Shown here: positions 8,186-16,929 of the stretch, piece after piece | How positions within the stretch are numbered: the first letter of the stretch is position 1 | Layout: every line of letters begins with the position of its first letter | Assembly: GCA_003223325.1 (NCBI GenBank) | Contig: QHYS01000059.1 | Location: forward strand, 1 to 52,667 | DNA: 52,667 nt | Reading direction: 5' to 3' | Origin: Acidobacteriota bacterium | GTDB taxonomy: Bacteria; Acidobacteriota; Terriglobia; Acidiferrales; UBA7541 | Position numbers and translations under genes: made by a program | The notes under the pieces: generated by a model | Seen by the model: only the letters and a program-made list of their open reading frames with translations | Told to the model about the DNA's origin: nothing | Database searches by the model: none

Positions 8186-10258
8186 TTAGTGCAAGGATGG
8201 TGCGGCCAGAAGGCCCTTGTCGTACATCGCCCCGTACAACAAGTATTGACGCACGGGATCGCGCGGATAGCTGATCTCGACTTTCTCGATTTGCGAATTC
8301 TTGCCGAATGTGGCGGTCACTTCCGCGTTGACGCCAGCCCAATAGGCAGGCAGGTTGAGTTTGCGGTAGCGCGCTACAACCTGGTCACGCAGTTTCGCCT
8401 CGAAATGGAGGCCGTAGCCATCTACCAGAGCCTTGATGGCTGCGTAGTCTCCTTCCGCTTTGATGCGCATGAGCTCCGCCAATAACATGCCGACGCCCTC
8501 GTGCATCTTCCAGTAATCCTTCACGCGTAGGTAAGTCTTGCCACCGCGCTCGAAGCGCTCGATGCCGCCGGCCTTATCCATAACGTAAAAGGCGATCAGT
8601 TGGCGATCGCGCTCATGGTCCTCTTCGATTGTGTCGCCGCCGGGGATGCGGCGCAATTGCGTCAGCGCCACAAGAGCTGCAGAGTCGTACATGGCCTTAG
8701 CGACTTCCTGTTGGTCGCTAATGAGCCCCAACTCCTTCAGCTTGGGATCCCAAACGTTCCATAGGGCCATTAAATCCGCGCGGGCTTCCTCCAGCGTGGA
8801 GAAATATTCCTTGAGATACGGCTCGGCGCCTCCGGAGAGCTTCTCGCTCAACTTGCCTGAACCGTGGCCTATGACTTCGTGCAGCGCGGTCATCAGCTCT
8901 TCTGCCTCAGTGCCGTACTTCTTATTCCTTGCGATCTGCTCCGGCGAATCCGCAAACTCCTCGATCGCGGATGTTCCCGTGGCCTTGTCGAGCGTGCGAC
9001 TGCTGCCGGTGAAAAGAAAGTTTTTCGTCCCGTACTTCTCGTGAATCTCGTTTTCGTTCGGCAGATTGTCGCCGATCGTGTTGACAGCGAAATCGCCCGT
9101 CTCGATGAGGGTTTCTACGGCCTTGACCACCGGCGGCTGGAAAGTCTGTCGCTTGTACTTGGCATCCCACGGAGCCTTCTGCTCAAAATAGCTCGCGTTG
9201 GCCGCGAGCTTGGCCATGGCAGCGGTGACTGTTTGGTCGGTGACCGTGACGAAGCTCTGCGAACTTCCCTTAGCGCCCCGCGCATCGCGGTAGATCTCGA
9301 TGAACCCATTGGCAAAGTCCACCTTGGCATCGTTCCGTACCCAGTCGGCGCCGAACTTCAGCCAATCGTTGAAGTCACCGGTCTGGTAGAAGCGGATCAA
9401 ATCGCCGATGACCTCCGCCTGCTGCGCGTCGGCGAATGCGCGAGCCTTCTCTAGGCACTCGATAGCCTTCTTTAGATAAATCGCGTATAGGCCCGCAGGA
9501 ATTCTGCCGTCTGCGCTCCCGGCTCGGTACACCAGTTCGCGCAATTTGCCGTCGTGGTCCTTGATGACGCGCGAGTCTAAGCGGTGCTGCTCGTGGAAAT
9601 CCTTCAGGTCAGCGAGGCCGACTCCCTCGTAGAACGTGTTCGAGCTTGCCTTCAGTGGGTCCTCGCCGGGCTTAGGATTTTTGGCCGTGCTCATGGGCTC
9701 GAACGCTGGATCAAAGAGCGAAGCGCGGAGATCTTCGAGTTCCTTGGTAAGCTGCCCAGGCGTTGAGATCGGCGGCAGATCGCCATAAGCCGTTTTCATT
9801 GCGCCATTGCGCTGCGCGGTGAGCGCGGCCTCCTTTAGCTCGTCAAAGGTGAAGGAGGGCAGAAATTTCTGCGAGGTGATGTCGTTGTAGTTGCCGCGGT
9901 TGCCCCAGAATAATTCGGCAAAGCTCGTGATGCGGGTCAGGATCTGTGAATCAATTCCGGCTGGATGAGCCAAAATCTCCTCGAACAGCCGTTTCTGGCG
10001 CAGGCCAAAACGCGAGAGCTGGTCATAAATGATAGGGTCAATAGCGATCGACGCTTGGGTAAGCCAGTAAGCGAGGGCCTTTTGCCGAGGTGTCAGCGCA
10101 TCGAAGCTCTCTGCCCTGACCTGGACGAAGCCAGTGTCGGCCACGCGCGCCACGAGTGGACTGGACGACGCCGGTCTTTCACTCTGACCCATGGCCATGG
10201 GAAGAAAAACTGAAAAGCAGAGCAGAACAACAATTCTCGGTTTCACGCTGCGCTCCAT
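8186..10258 (-). CDS. Exported dipeptidyl-peptidase III-like metallopeptidase (M49)
   Basis: The 690-residue protein has a signal peptide (1-24) and the M49 zinc signature HEVIGH at 460-465, with the second motif EEARAD at 490-495 supplying the third ligand (EECRAD in classical DPP III). The preceding GTEAEELMTAL and following HGSGKLSEK also fit the family. M49 enzymes remove dipeptides from the N-terminus of oligopeptides; the signal peptide indicates a periplasmic version, probably for peptide scavenging. The bacterial branch of this family is often shorter than the eukaryotic enzyme, and length here is normal. It lies upstream of no obvious partner: the rhomboid gene on the same strand is 5 prime to it by 36 bp, so the two could be co-transcribed. 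Confidence 0.88.
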   Translation of the reverse strand: MERSVKPRIVVLLCFSVFLPMAMGQSERPASSSPLVARVADTGFVQVRAESFDALTPRQKALAYWLTQASIAIDPIIYDQLSRFGLRQKRLFEEILAHPAGIDSQILTRITSFAELFWGNRGNYNDITSQKFLPSFTFDELKEAALTAQRNGAMKTAYGDLPPISTPGQLTKELEDLRASLFDPAFEPMSTAKNPKPGEDPLKASSNTFYEGVGLADLKDFHEQHRLDSRVIKDHDGKLRELVYRAGSADGRIPAGLYAIYLKKAIECLEKARAFADAQQAEVIGDLIRFYQTGDFNDWLKFGADWVRNDAKVDFANGFIEIYRDARGAKGSSQSFVTVTDQTVTAAMAKLAANASYFEQKAPWDAKYKRQTFQPPVVKAVETLIETGDFAVNTIGDNLPNENEIHEKYGTKNFLFTGSSRTLDKATGTSAIEEFADSPEQIARNKKYGTEAEELMTALHEVIGHGSGKLSEKLSGGAEPYLKEYFSTLEEARADLMALWNVWDPKLKELGLISDQQEVAKAMYDSAALVALTQLRRIPGGDTIEEDHERDRQLIAFYVMDKAGGIERFERGGKTYLRVKDYWKMHEGVGMLLAELMRIKAEGDYAAIKALVDGYGLHFEAKLRDQVVARYRKLNLPAYWAGVNAEVTATFGKNSQIEKVEISYPRDPVRQYLLYGAMYDKGLLAAPSLH

Positions 10259-10294
10259 TGGGGAAGTTACACTCTTGGTTCTCGAGTTCCAGGC

Positions 10295-10969
10295 TCAGGA
10301 TACCCAATTGCGAGTCTGCGCGGCGATGCGCCGGGGGTCCTCGAAGAATCTGGCTGTGATCGCTCCAAAGATGAAGCCGCCCACATGAGCCATGTAAGCG
10401 ACCCCTCCGCCAGACTGCGCCGCCACCACCGAGCCGACTTGACTGAAGAGCTGTATCAAGAACCAGATTCCGATCAGCACAGCCGCCGGAATCACCGTGA
10501 CGTCGACGAACCAGCCAATTAAGAGCAGCGTGCGAATCTGATCCCTTGGGTAAGTGACGATAAAACCGCCCATCACCGCGGCAATAGCTCCGCTGGCGCC
10601 CAGGTTGGGAACAGTGGAACTGCTCATTGCCGCGACCTGGGCTAGAAACGCGACCACACCACCGAGCAGATAAAACGCCAGGTAGCGCAAAGGTCCCATA
10701 GCGTCTTCGATCTCCGGGCCAAAGGCCCACAGAAAAACCATGTTGCCGATGATATGCATCCAGCCGCCATGCATGAACATGGCCGTTAGGATGGTCACCC
10801 AGCGTTGACCCGCCACGATCGTGGCGGGGACCACGGACCATTGCTGTACAAATGGATCGCCGCCCAGCAATTCCAGAACAAACACGAAAACGTTAATCGC
10901 GATGATCGAGACGGTGATAGCGGGACGATGCGCGCGCTGCCGGGAGATGTCGCGTAATGGGATTCCCAC
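10295..10969 (-). CDS. Rhomboid family intramembrane serine protease
   Basis: A 224-residue protein with about six membrane helices. It has the rhomboid marks in order: MFMHGGWMHIIGN (H72 and N76), the nucleophile in LGASGA (S126) and the catalytic histidine in MAHVGGFIFG (H195). It cleaves transmembrane substrates within the membrane; the substrate is unknown. The start is a GTG. It lies 36 bp upstream of the M49 peptidase gene and 34 bp downstream of the cytochrome c gene on the same strand, so a read-through from the ThDP operon is possible. Confidence 0.9.
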   Translation of the reverse strand: MGIPLRDISRQRAHRPAITVSIIAINVFVFVLELLGGDPFVQQWSVVPATIVAGQRWVTILTAMFMHGGWMHIIGNMVFLWAFGPEIEDAMGPLRYLAFYLLGGVVAFLAQVAAMSSSTVPNLGASGAIAAVMGGFIVTYPRDQIRTLLLIGWFVDVTVIPAAVLIGIWFLIQLFSQVGSVVAAQSGGGVAYMAHVGGFIFGAITARFFEDPRRIAAQTRNWVS

Positions 10970-11003
10970 TGGATGCGCTCAATGTTTCCGGTGCTTCGCG
11001 AAA

Positions 11004-11477
11004 TTACTTCAGTTGCGGGATGGAATCGACCTTAGGCGGCTGAGGCGCGGCTTGCACGAAGGCGTAAATATCGGCTAATTCCGCATCCGACAGCACCTTG
11101 CTCGTGTACGGCGGCATCTGGTCTCGCGGAGAACGCACCTGATACACAAAAGCTGAGAAGGGTATGGGAGCGGGCCCAAGCTTCGGCCCCGTTCCCGCCC
11201 CGCCTTGCGCCTCCCGGCCATGGCATTCGTAACAGCCATCCGCGGTGTAAATGGTCTTGCCGTTCTTGGCGTTTCCAGTGGGAGCGGTATCGGCTTTCGC
11301 GGGCGCGCTTGCCGATTGCGCCACGGCAACGGATCGCGCCGAGACGCCCAGCAATACTGTCAACACCACCAGCGTTATCAGCACAACGAACGAGCGCAGC
11401 GAGCCCCATGCCCGCACGGACGTCATGCCCCTTAATTGCCCCACGCGCGCCTTGAAGTGCTTTAGAAAATTTTTCAT
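11004..11477 (-). CDS. Membrane-anchored c-type cytochrome, partner of the ThDP enzyme
   Basis: The 157-residue protein has an N-terminal membrane helix (SFVVLITLVVLTVLLGV), a short Ala/Pro linker and a single-heme class I domain with CYECH (82-86) and a likely axial methionine in DQMPPYT. AGAGGT precedes the ATG by a few bases. It begins only 8 bp after the stop of the Tat-exported thiamine-diphosphate enzyme, so the two are one operon and the cytochrome probably takes electrons released by that enzyme. The helix may be an uncleaved anchor or a signal peptide with cleavage near VAVAQS. Confidence 0.85.
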   Translation of the reverse strand: MKNFLKHFKARVGQLRGMTSVRAWGSLRSFVVLITLVVLTVLLGVSARSVAVAQSASAPAKADTAPTGNAKNGKTIYTADGCYECHGREAQGGAGTGPKLGPAPIPFSAFVYQVRSPRDQMPPYTSKVLSDAELADIYAFVQAAPQPPKVDSIPQLK

Positions 11478-11485
11478 GGCTACCT

Positions 11486-13399
11486 CTAGCGGGGTTGCGT
11501 GACGGTATCTAGAAGGGCCGGCTGGCCGCGCTTTACTACATCGACCGCCCTGCGAAGTGCCGGCCCGAGATCCTTGGGATCACTGATCGGTCCCTCGGCA
11601 TACCAGCCCATGCTCTGCGCCAGCTTGGCGTAATCGATATTGGGATCGAGAAGAGTTGTGCCGATACCGGCACTTTCGATGCCTCGCTGGTGCCGGTTGG
11701 CCATGCGCTGAAGATGCATGACCTCCTGATGATAGGCGCGGTTATTGTGCATGACCCAGAGCATCGGTATGCGATGATGGGCGGCCGTCCAGAGCACTCC
11801 CGGTGCGTACATCAAATCGCCGTCATTTTGCTGGTGCACATACAGCCGGCCATTTTTCCGCTGGGCCAGCGCCGCGCCCACCGCCGCCGGCGCTTGGAAG
11901 CCAACTCCCGCTGCGCTCCAAAGCCGCGTACGCTGATAATATCTGTCGTAGTTCCATTCCACGCCGCCGATGCCCCCGGCCCAGTCTTCGGTCTTCACCG
12001 CCGCCCAAACTTCCGCTGACAGGCGCGGGATGCTGATGGGGCTCGCGTCCCACCCATAACTGGCATCGACGCGCGCACGTTCCGCAGCCTTCTGGCCGGC
12101 GGCGGCAAGTTTCGCGCTGCGATCCTGGAACATTCGTTTGCGGTCGTCCGTCGTCAAGCGCTTGATCGCCTCGGTCAGCGATGGCAGCGTCACCTCCGGA
12201 TCGGCGGCCATGGCCAGGTCAACATCCTGCAACCTCTGGAAATCCTGGTAATTGCTCTTGAGATAGAGGTCGCCAGTCGTGATGGTGATCAGCTTCGCGT
12301 TGGTTCGCGTAATCGACTGATAACTACGGTGCAATTGATCGCGGTAGTTGTGCAGCGCGCCCCAAAGGTCTTCCACGTTCAGGCCGAGGATTACGTCCGC
12401 ATTGGCGATCAATCCACGGCCGCCCAACGATTGATTGAGTGGATGACGCGACGGCAAGTTGCCGCCCTGATCGATCACCGGAATTTGCAGTGCTTCTGCA
12501 AATTCGATGAACTGCTGCATGCTCGTCTGCGAGCGCACAACGTGCCCGGCGATGACCACGGGATTGTCCGCCTCAACCAAAAGCTTGGCAGCCTCCGCGA
12601 CTGAGCCGGAATCCCCCTGCGGAGCGGCATCGAGCACCAGTTTCGGTATGTGAAACGAAGCGTTCTGCTGAATGGGCGATTCTTGCAGCGTGCTATCGGC
12701 CACCAGGACGACCGGTTCCCGCGGCGGCGTCACCGCGATCCTGTACGCGCGTACGGCGGATTCGGCAAAATGCGGCAGCGACGCGGGGACATCGTCCCAC
12801 TTGGTGTAGTCGCGGACCATTGCTGCCGCATCCTGCGCGCTATGGTCCCATTCCACGCCGGGACGCCTCTCTGCCGCATCAACGGTATTGCCAAGTACGA
12901 TAAAGACCGGCGCTCTGCCCGCCCATGCGTTGTAGATACCCATCGACGCATGTTGCAATCCCACCGTGCTGTGCGCCATCACCATCATCGGCTTGCCTTC
13001 CACCGCCGAGTAGCCCTGGGCCAGCGCCACCGACGATTCTTCGTGGCAGCAGGTGATGAATTCCGGATTCTTGTTCCCTCCATAGTTCACGAGCGATTCG
13101 TGTAACGCGCGAAAACTCGAGCCCGGATTGGCGGCCACGTACTCGAAACCGAGTGACTTGATCACATCGACCATGAAATCAGAGCCGGTACGGTCGGCGG
13201 TCAAAACGCTCACCTCGGCCGTAGGATCGGCCTCCGGCCGGGGAATCGGCGGAATTGCGGGCGCCGGCGCCGAGCGCGCCACCAACGATTGCTGCCCACG
13301 CGCGGCCCCGGAGCTCGCCACCAGCGTTGCCACACCGCCAACAGCAGCGCCCTTGAGAAACTTGCGACGATCGACCAAGCTCTTCTCAGACTTCTTCAT
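11486..13399 (-). CDS. Tat-exported thiamine-diphosphate enzyme (acetolactate synthase-like)
   Basis: This 637-residue protein starts with a twin-arginine signal (VDRRKFLKGAAVGG, R11-R12) and continues as a full ThDP enzyme of the acetolactate synthase/benzoylformate decarboxylase fold. The activating glutamate lies in CCHEES (E120) and the cofactor-binding motif is NDGDLMY...VMHNN. Such enzymes decarboxylate 2-oxo acids or ligate the product; they are normally cytoplasmic, so export with ThDP bound through Tat is unusual. Its operon partner is a cytochrome c 8 bp downstream, which suggests an oxidative reaction delivering electrons to the periplasmic chain, as quinone-linked pyruvate oxidase does at the inner face. 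AGGAG lies 6 bp before the ATG. The substrate is unknown. Confidence 0.82.
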   Translation of the reverse strand: MKKSEKSLVDRRKFLKGAAVGGVATLVASSGAARGQQSLVARSAPAPAIPPIPRPEADPTAEVSVLTADRTGSDFMVDVIKSLGFEYVAANPGSSFRALHESLVNYGGNKNPEFITCCHEESSVALAQGYSAVEGKPMMVMAHSTVGLQHASMGIYNAWAGRAPVFIVLGNTVDAAERRPGVEWDHSAQDAAAMVRDYTKWDDVPASLPHFAESAVRAYRIAVTPPREPVVLVADSTLQESPIQQNASFHIPKLVLDAAPQGDSGSVAEAAKLLVEADNPVVIAGHVVRSQTSMQQFIEFAEALQIPVIDQGGNLPSRHPLNQSLGGRGLIANADVILGLNVEDLWGALHNYRDQLHRSYQSITRTNAKLITITTGDLYLKSNYQDFQRLQDVDLAMAADPEVTLPSLTEAIKRLTTDDRKRMFQDRSAKLAAAGQKAAERARVDASYGWDASPISIPRLSAEVWAAVKTEDWAGGIGGVEWNYDRYYQRTRLWSAAGVGFQAPAAVGAALAQRKNGRLYVHQQNDGDLMYAPGVLWTAAHHRIPMLWVMHNNRAYHQEVMHLQRMANRHQRGIESAGIGTTLLDPNIDYAKLAQSMGWYAEGPISDPKDLGPALRRAVDVVKRGQPALLDTVTQPR

Positions 13400-13680
13400 G
13401 GGTTTCTCCTGTCAGACTGCAAACTCAAGCCTCTTGTAGCACGATGCGGGGCCGCCCTGCCGAGGTTCCCTAACCTAGCGGCATTATATCTGAGTTTCCG
13501 TCCCGCGGCGTCATAGAACCGGTGCTCCGCCGCGGCCGCAAGCTGCCCGTTGTCATTGCCACCCCACGGTCGGGCTCGCCCGGGCGTGAAGCGCCACGCG
13601 CGTAAAAAAGTCGCACCCCAATGCTCCTACAGCTTTGCAGCTTAGAGCGCGTCGACTTTGTGCGCGCCCCGGGGTTTTTG

Positions 13681-13728
13681 TTGTCATTTCCGAGGTCGCC
13701 TCGGGCGACCGAGGAATCTGCTGCTTCC
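13681..13728 (+). repeat. Interspersed CCGAGG...GAGGAATCTGCT repeat, copy A
   Basis: TTGTCATTTCCGAGG is followed by a hairpin, GGTCGCC-TCG-GGCGACC, and then GAGGAATCTGCTGCTT. This is the common intergenic repeat that I recall from acidobacterial genomes; another copy lies at 30265-30373 in the opposite orientation. The gap it sits in (13400-13853) separates the minus-strand ThDP gene from the plus-strand VOC gene and shows nothing else recognisable. A 245-codon minus-strand frame across it is a shadow. Confidence 0.6.
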
Positions 13729-13853
13729 CAGCCTTTGCGGGTGCGCCAAGGCATGCCTCTCGAGCGCGAGAACTCGTGCGTTAGAAGAAGTTGCGTGCAT
13801 TGGGCTGTTAGGCGTATGGTTTGGGCAAAATCAGCTGGTCCAGGAGGCCGTCC

Positions 13854-14363
13854 ATGCGTGGAGTAGGAGTCTATTTGCGCGGAATTACCCTGTTTGTAGC
13901 GGGAATCGTTGTCGGCACTGTCTTGATGCAGCCCGGTGCGGCCCAGGAGAAACGGACCGGGCTCCGGCTCAATCACGTGGGAATCGCTGTTAGGGACTAT
14001 GACGCATCGCTGAATTTCTACACGAAAGTTATGGGATACCGCATCGCATTTAAGTTCCCACCCAGCCCCGACGGCAAGCCAACCACCACTTACTTCCAAA
14101 TCAGCAAGGACACATTTTTGGAAATGGCCCCGGCGAGCGCGGACGTGCCTGCGGGTGTCACGCATATGGGCATTGAAACTTCGGACATAAAAAGCACGAT
14201 CGCGCAACTTCGCGCGGCCGGCGGTACGGTTGACGACATGCGTGTCAGCGGCCCCACCAAGGCGCTACTGTCAAATATCAGGGATCCCAATGGCATCCGC
14301 ATGGAGCTGATCGAGCTCACCCCCGATTCGCTCCACAAGAAGGCCGAAGACTCTTGGAAGTAG
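13854..14363 (+). CDS. Secreted VOC/glyoxalase-fold protein
   Basis: From the ATG at 13854 (AGGAGG 6 bp upstream, which decides the start over 13821) the 169-residue protein has a signal peptide (about 1-31) and one vicinal-oxygen-chelate domain. LNHVGIAVRDYDASLNFYTKVMGY, split here as LNHVGIAV then YDASLNFYTKVMG, supplies the first metal histidine; THMGIETSD and IRMELIEL supply the later ones. VOC proteins act as lyases, dioxygenases or resistance proteins; export is less usual. The neighbour downstream (76 bp) is another secreted protein of unknown function and the two are probably co-expressed. Confidence 0.8.
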   Translation: MRGVGVYLRGITLFVAGIVVGTVLMQPGAAQEKRTGLRLNHVGIAVRDYDASLNFYTKVMGYRIAFKFPPSPDGKPTTTYFQISKDTFLEMAPASADVPAGVTHMGIETSDIKSTIAQLRAAGGTVDDMRVSGPTKALLSNIRDPNGIRMELIELTPDSLHKKAEDSWK

Positions 14364-14439
14364 CCCCCGAACTTCGAAACGTAGCGCCGCGGCCTTTAGC
14401 GCGGGCGGCAGGAAAGGCGAACGGAGCTCAACGAAACAC

Positions 14440-15378
14440 ATGAATATGCTCAAGGGCTATGCGGCCTCAGCGATCGTTGTGCTCGCCGCGCTGGCATCGT
14501 CACCTCTCACACGAACGCAAAGCTATCCCGCTGACAAAGCAGGATCGCAAAAGGACCAGCAGGCCTCTCCTTCCGACCCCGTGCTTCTCGACGGCTGGGG
14601 CCGTCCTGTAACGGATGCTTTGAAGCCTGGCGAGAAACCCGGCCCCCCTCCCCGCCACAACATTTCGGGCACCTGGGAGCCTGCCCGAGGCCCAGGCGAT
14701 GGAATTCAGGCCAATGGCCCGCACGATATGCCGTATGACGGCGCCGCAAAACATAATCCACCCTACACTCCTCTGGGGTGGGAGACACAGTATTCCCATA
14801 AGCCCCTAGAGGGATACGAAAGAGTTCTCGAATCGCTGAGCAACGATCCGAGAAACAAGTGCGATCCCTTAGGATTTCCGCGCGCGGATTTTTACCAAAT
14901 CCGGCATACGCAGATCCTGCAAGACGATCGCAAAATGGTGATCTTGTACGAATTTGAAAAGAGGTGGCGCGTCATCTGGACCGACGGGCGCGAGCTGCCC
15001 AAGGAAATTCCCCAGCCTCGATACTACGGATATTCGGTGGGCAAGTGGGTGGACGACACAACGCTTGTCGTCAACACAATCGGCACCGAGGGCGCCGAAA
15101 AGGTCTGGCTGGACGAAACGGGCCGGCCGGCCAGCGATGCTATGCATGTGGAAGAGCGCTTTCATCGCGTAAACCACGATCGGCTGGAGTTGACGGTCAC
15201 GATTGATGACCCGAAGATGTACACCCAGCCGTGGGTGGCCCTGAACAAATTTCCCATGCAGCTGCAATCGCCCGATTACGACGTCGTCGAAATGATGTGC
15301 ATACCCTCAGAGATGGAACAGTACTACAAAGACTACGGGGACCCCGCCAGCGGCGTCGGGACCAAGGAGAAGAAATGA
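14440..15378 (+). CDS. Secreted hypothetical protein of an acidobacterial-type family
   Basis: A 312-residue protein with a signal peptide (cleavage near residue 26), a Pro-rich linker, the motif NISGTWEPARGPG, and a beta-rich domain containing QDDRKMVILYEF, GYSVGKWVDDTTLVVNTIG, and LELTVTIDDPKMYTQPW. This matches a large family of secreted proteins that I associate with Acidobacteriota; no biochemical function is known to me. It follows the VOC gene in the same orientation. The stop is immediately followed by a decayed epimerase gene, so the original downstream partner has been lost. Confidence 0.75.
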   Translation: MNMLKGYAASAIVVLAALASSPLTRTQSYPADKAGSQKDQQASPSDPVLLDGWGRPVTDALKPGEKPGPPPRHNISGTWEPARGPGDGIQANGPHDMPYDGAAKHNPPYTPLGWETQYSHKPLEGYERVLESLSNDPRNKCDPLGFPRADFYQIRHTQILQDDRKMVILYEFEKRWRVIWTDGRELPKEIPQPRYYGYSVGKWVDDTTLVVNTIGTEGAEKVWLDETGRPASDAMHVEERFHRVNHDRLELTVTIDDPKMYTQPWVALNKFPMQLQSPDYDVVEMMCIPSEMEQYYKDYGDPASGVGTKEKK

Positions 15379-15384
15379 CCGCGA

Positions 15385-16022
15385 AACCTGCGAGCGCTCG
15401 GCAACGACAAACGCGTCGAAAGCCCCCTCATCGTCGTCCGGCATCCCTCCGGCCTCAGCCATCCGCAGCTTCGCGAAATGACTCACACCGATTTCTTCGA
15501 CTTCTGCGGCATCCAGTCGCAGTTCGCTGACCTTGACGCCGCTTCTTCTGTCTGGGCGTCTCGTCAGTGGGCATGATCGAGAGCGAGTATTACCACCTGA
15601 CGTACGACCTGACGCTCGCGGTGGCAAATGCCATCGCGGCGGTGGCCTCTCGACGGCTCACCTTCTGCCATGTGTCAGGTGAAGGAACGGACAGCACCGA
15701 TCGCGGGTGTTCCGCATGGGCGCGCACCAAAGGAAGAACGGAGAACGCGCTGCTGCGGCTGCCGTTCAAAGCGGCCTACATGTTTCGGCCCGGGTACATC
15801 CAGCCGCTCAAAGGCATCCGCTCGAGCACGCGCCGAGTACAACGCTCTCTACAGCGCCTTCGCGCCGTTCTATCCTGTCTTACGCCTACCTACTGGCGCC
15901 GCGGTCGTGACGACCACTGCGAACCTCGGCCTCGCCATGATTCAGGTCGCCGCCTCCGGCTACTCCAAATAGACCTTGTCTTCCGCCGACATCAATCTTT
16001 TCTTTCCGCCGCCGAGAATTCA
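15385..16022 (+). pseudogene. Decayed NAD(P)-binding epimerase/SDR gene
   Basis: Three plus-strand frames together give a continuous short-chain dehydrogenase-like protein. The first gives VRHPSGLSHPQLREM and THTDFFDF. After a frameshift near 15540 the second gives FFCLGVSSVGMIESEYY, VANAIAAVASRRLTF, HVSGEGTDSTDRG and AYMFRPGYIQPL. After another shift near 15835 the third gives YSAFAPFYPVLR, TTANLGLAMIQVA and SGYSK. The order matches the atypical SDR/epimerase group (YSG-like S-G-x-G-x-D site, FRPGxIQP). The N-terminal glycine-rich NAD loop is absent, so the gene is truncated and frameshifted. It cannot make a functional enzyme. Confidence 0.82.
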
Positions 16023-16189
16023 TAAATATACGATCCGCCGCCCAACGGAATGACATCAAGGGAACACGGAACACGTGCCGTGTAATGATATGCTTACGGA
16101 AAAAAGAGGCTGGTACGGTACCCTCAACTACAACTTTCACTTCTGTTTTCGAGGCGCCGAGCGCGCAGGGCGCGCTGCTGGCGGCAAGG

Positions 16190-16552
16190 CTAGCAAGGGG
16201 CCAGGCTGGTTTTGTGGAGGGCGAGGTCGCGCAGCCAGGAGTTGACAGCGGACATTTGCTCGGCGGCCGCGTTTCCAAATACGACGCCCATCCCGAAGAT
16301 GCCCATGCCGTAGCCTGAATGCATGTAGATCACTTTGCCGGGCAATTCACAGCTGCTCATGCCATCGGAGATGCGCAGACGCAATTCCGTACCGATGGGA
16401 ATGGGCTCGAGCGTATCGATATAGCAGCCACGCGAGCTCAATTCGGAAACCTGTGCGGGAACCAACGTACCGTCGCGCAGCGTCGCTTCGGCGTCTGCGA
16501 AAAATGCGAAACGCGGATTGGCGCGCCGAACCGCGAAGGAAGCTTCACTCAT
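16190..16552 (-). CDS. PilZ-domain protein
   Basis: A 120-residue single-domain PilZ protein when started at the ATG at 16552, which has GAGGTGG a few bases upstream; a longer frame begins at 16594. The c-di-GMP-binding arginines are present (RANPR, RxxxR). The second motif reads ELSSRG rather than [D/N]xSxxG, a conservative change. PilZ proteins are c-di-GMP receptors that change activity or partner binding. No partner domain is present. It is one of five PilZ proteins in the window. Confidence 0.82.
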   Translation of the reverse strand: MSEASFAVRRANPRFAFFADAEATLRDGTLVPAQVSELSSRGCYIDTLEPIPIGTELRLRISDGMSSCELPGKVIYMHSGYGMGIFGMGVVFGNAAAEQMSAVNSWLRDLALHKTSLAPC

Positions 16553-16796
16553 ATTCCACCTCGCTCCATGAACTCGTTGCCCGCGATCTTCCATGCTACG
16601 GCATTTTATGGAAGCGCGACGCTAGACGTCCAGGTTTACGCACTCAGGATTGCCGAGACAGGCAACTGGCATAGCGTACAGGCCACTGTGCGGAAACGCG
16701 CAAAGTGATAGCAATTTGCGTTCCAAAATGCCGCGGCCGACGTTCCCTCAAAGCTAGGTGCCTGTCATTATGAGGAGTCCGCCACATGGGCGAATG

Positions 16797-16910
16797 ATGA
16801 AGAATCCATCTTTCTCCCAGAGAGGTTCGCACCCCAGCGCGCGACTTTTTTTGCCGCGCGAGTGCTTGCGCTCGAAGGGCGCGCCGAGGGCCCGGCTTCG
16901 CTCAGAATGA
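16797..16910 (-). repeat. Interspersed TCATTCTGAGCGAAGC-type repeat, copy C
   Basis: Read on the minus strand the stretch begins TCATTCTGAGCGAAGC, passes through several GCGCGC-rich inverted arms and ends GATGGATTCTTCATCATTC. These are typical ends of a second class of acidobacterial intergenic repeat. It fills most of the 377-bp gap between the PilZ gene (16552) and the selenoprotein stop (16930). I see no other gene or clear terminator there. Confidence 0.45.
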
Positions 16911-16929
16911 GATGCCCCCGAGTACGCAG

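Noticed and set aside
13470-14207. 245-codon minus-strand frame opposite the VOC gene
   Set aside because: It lies antisense to a well-supported secreted VOC protein with a strong ribosome site, and its product has no recognisable features.
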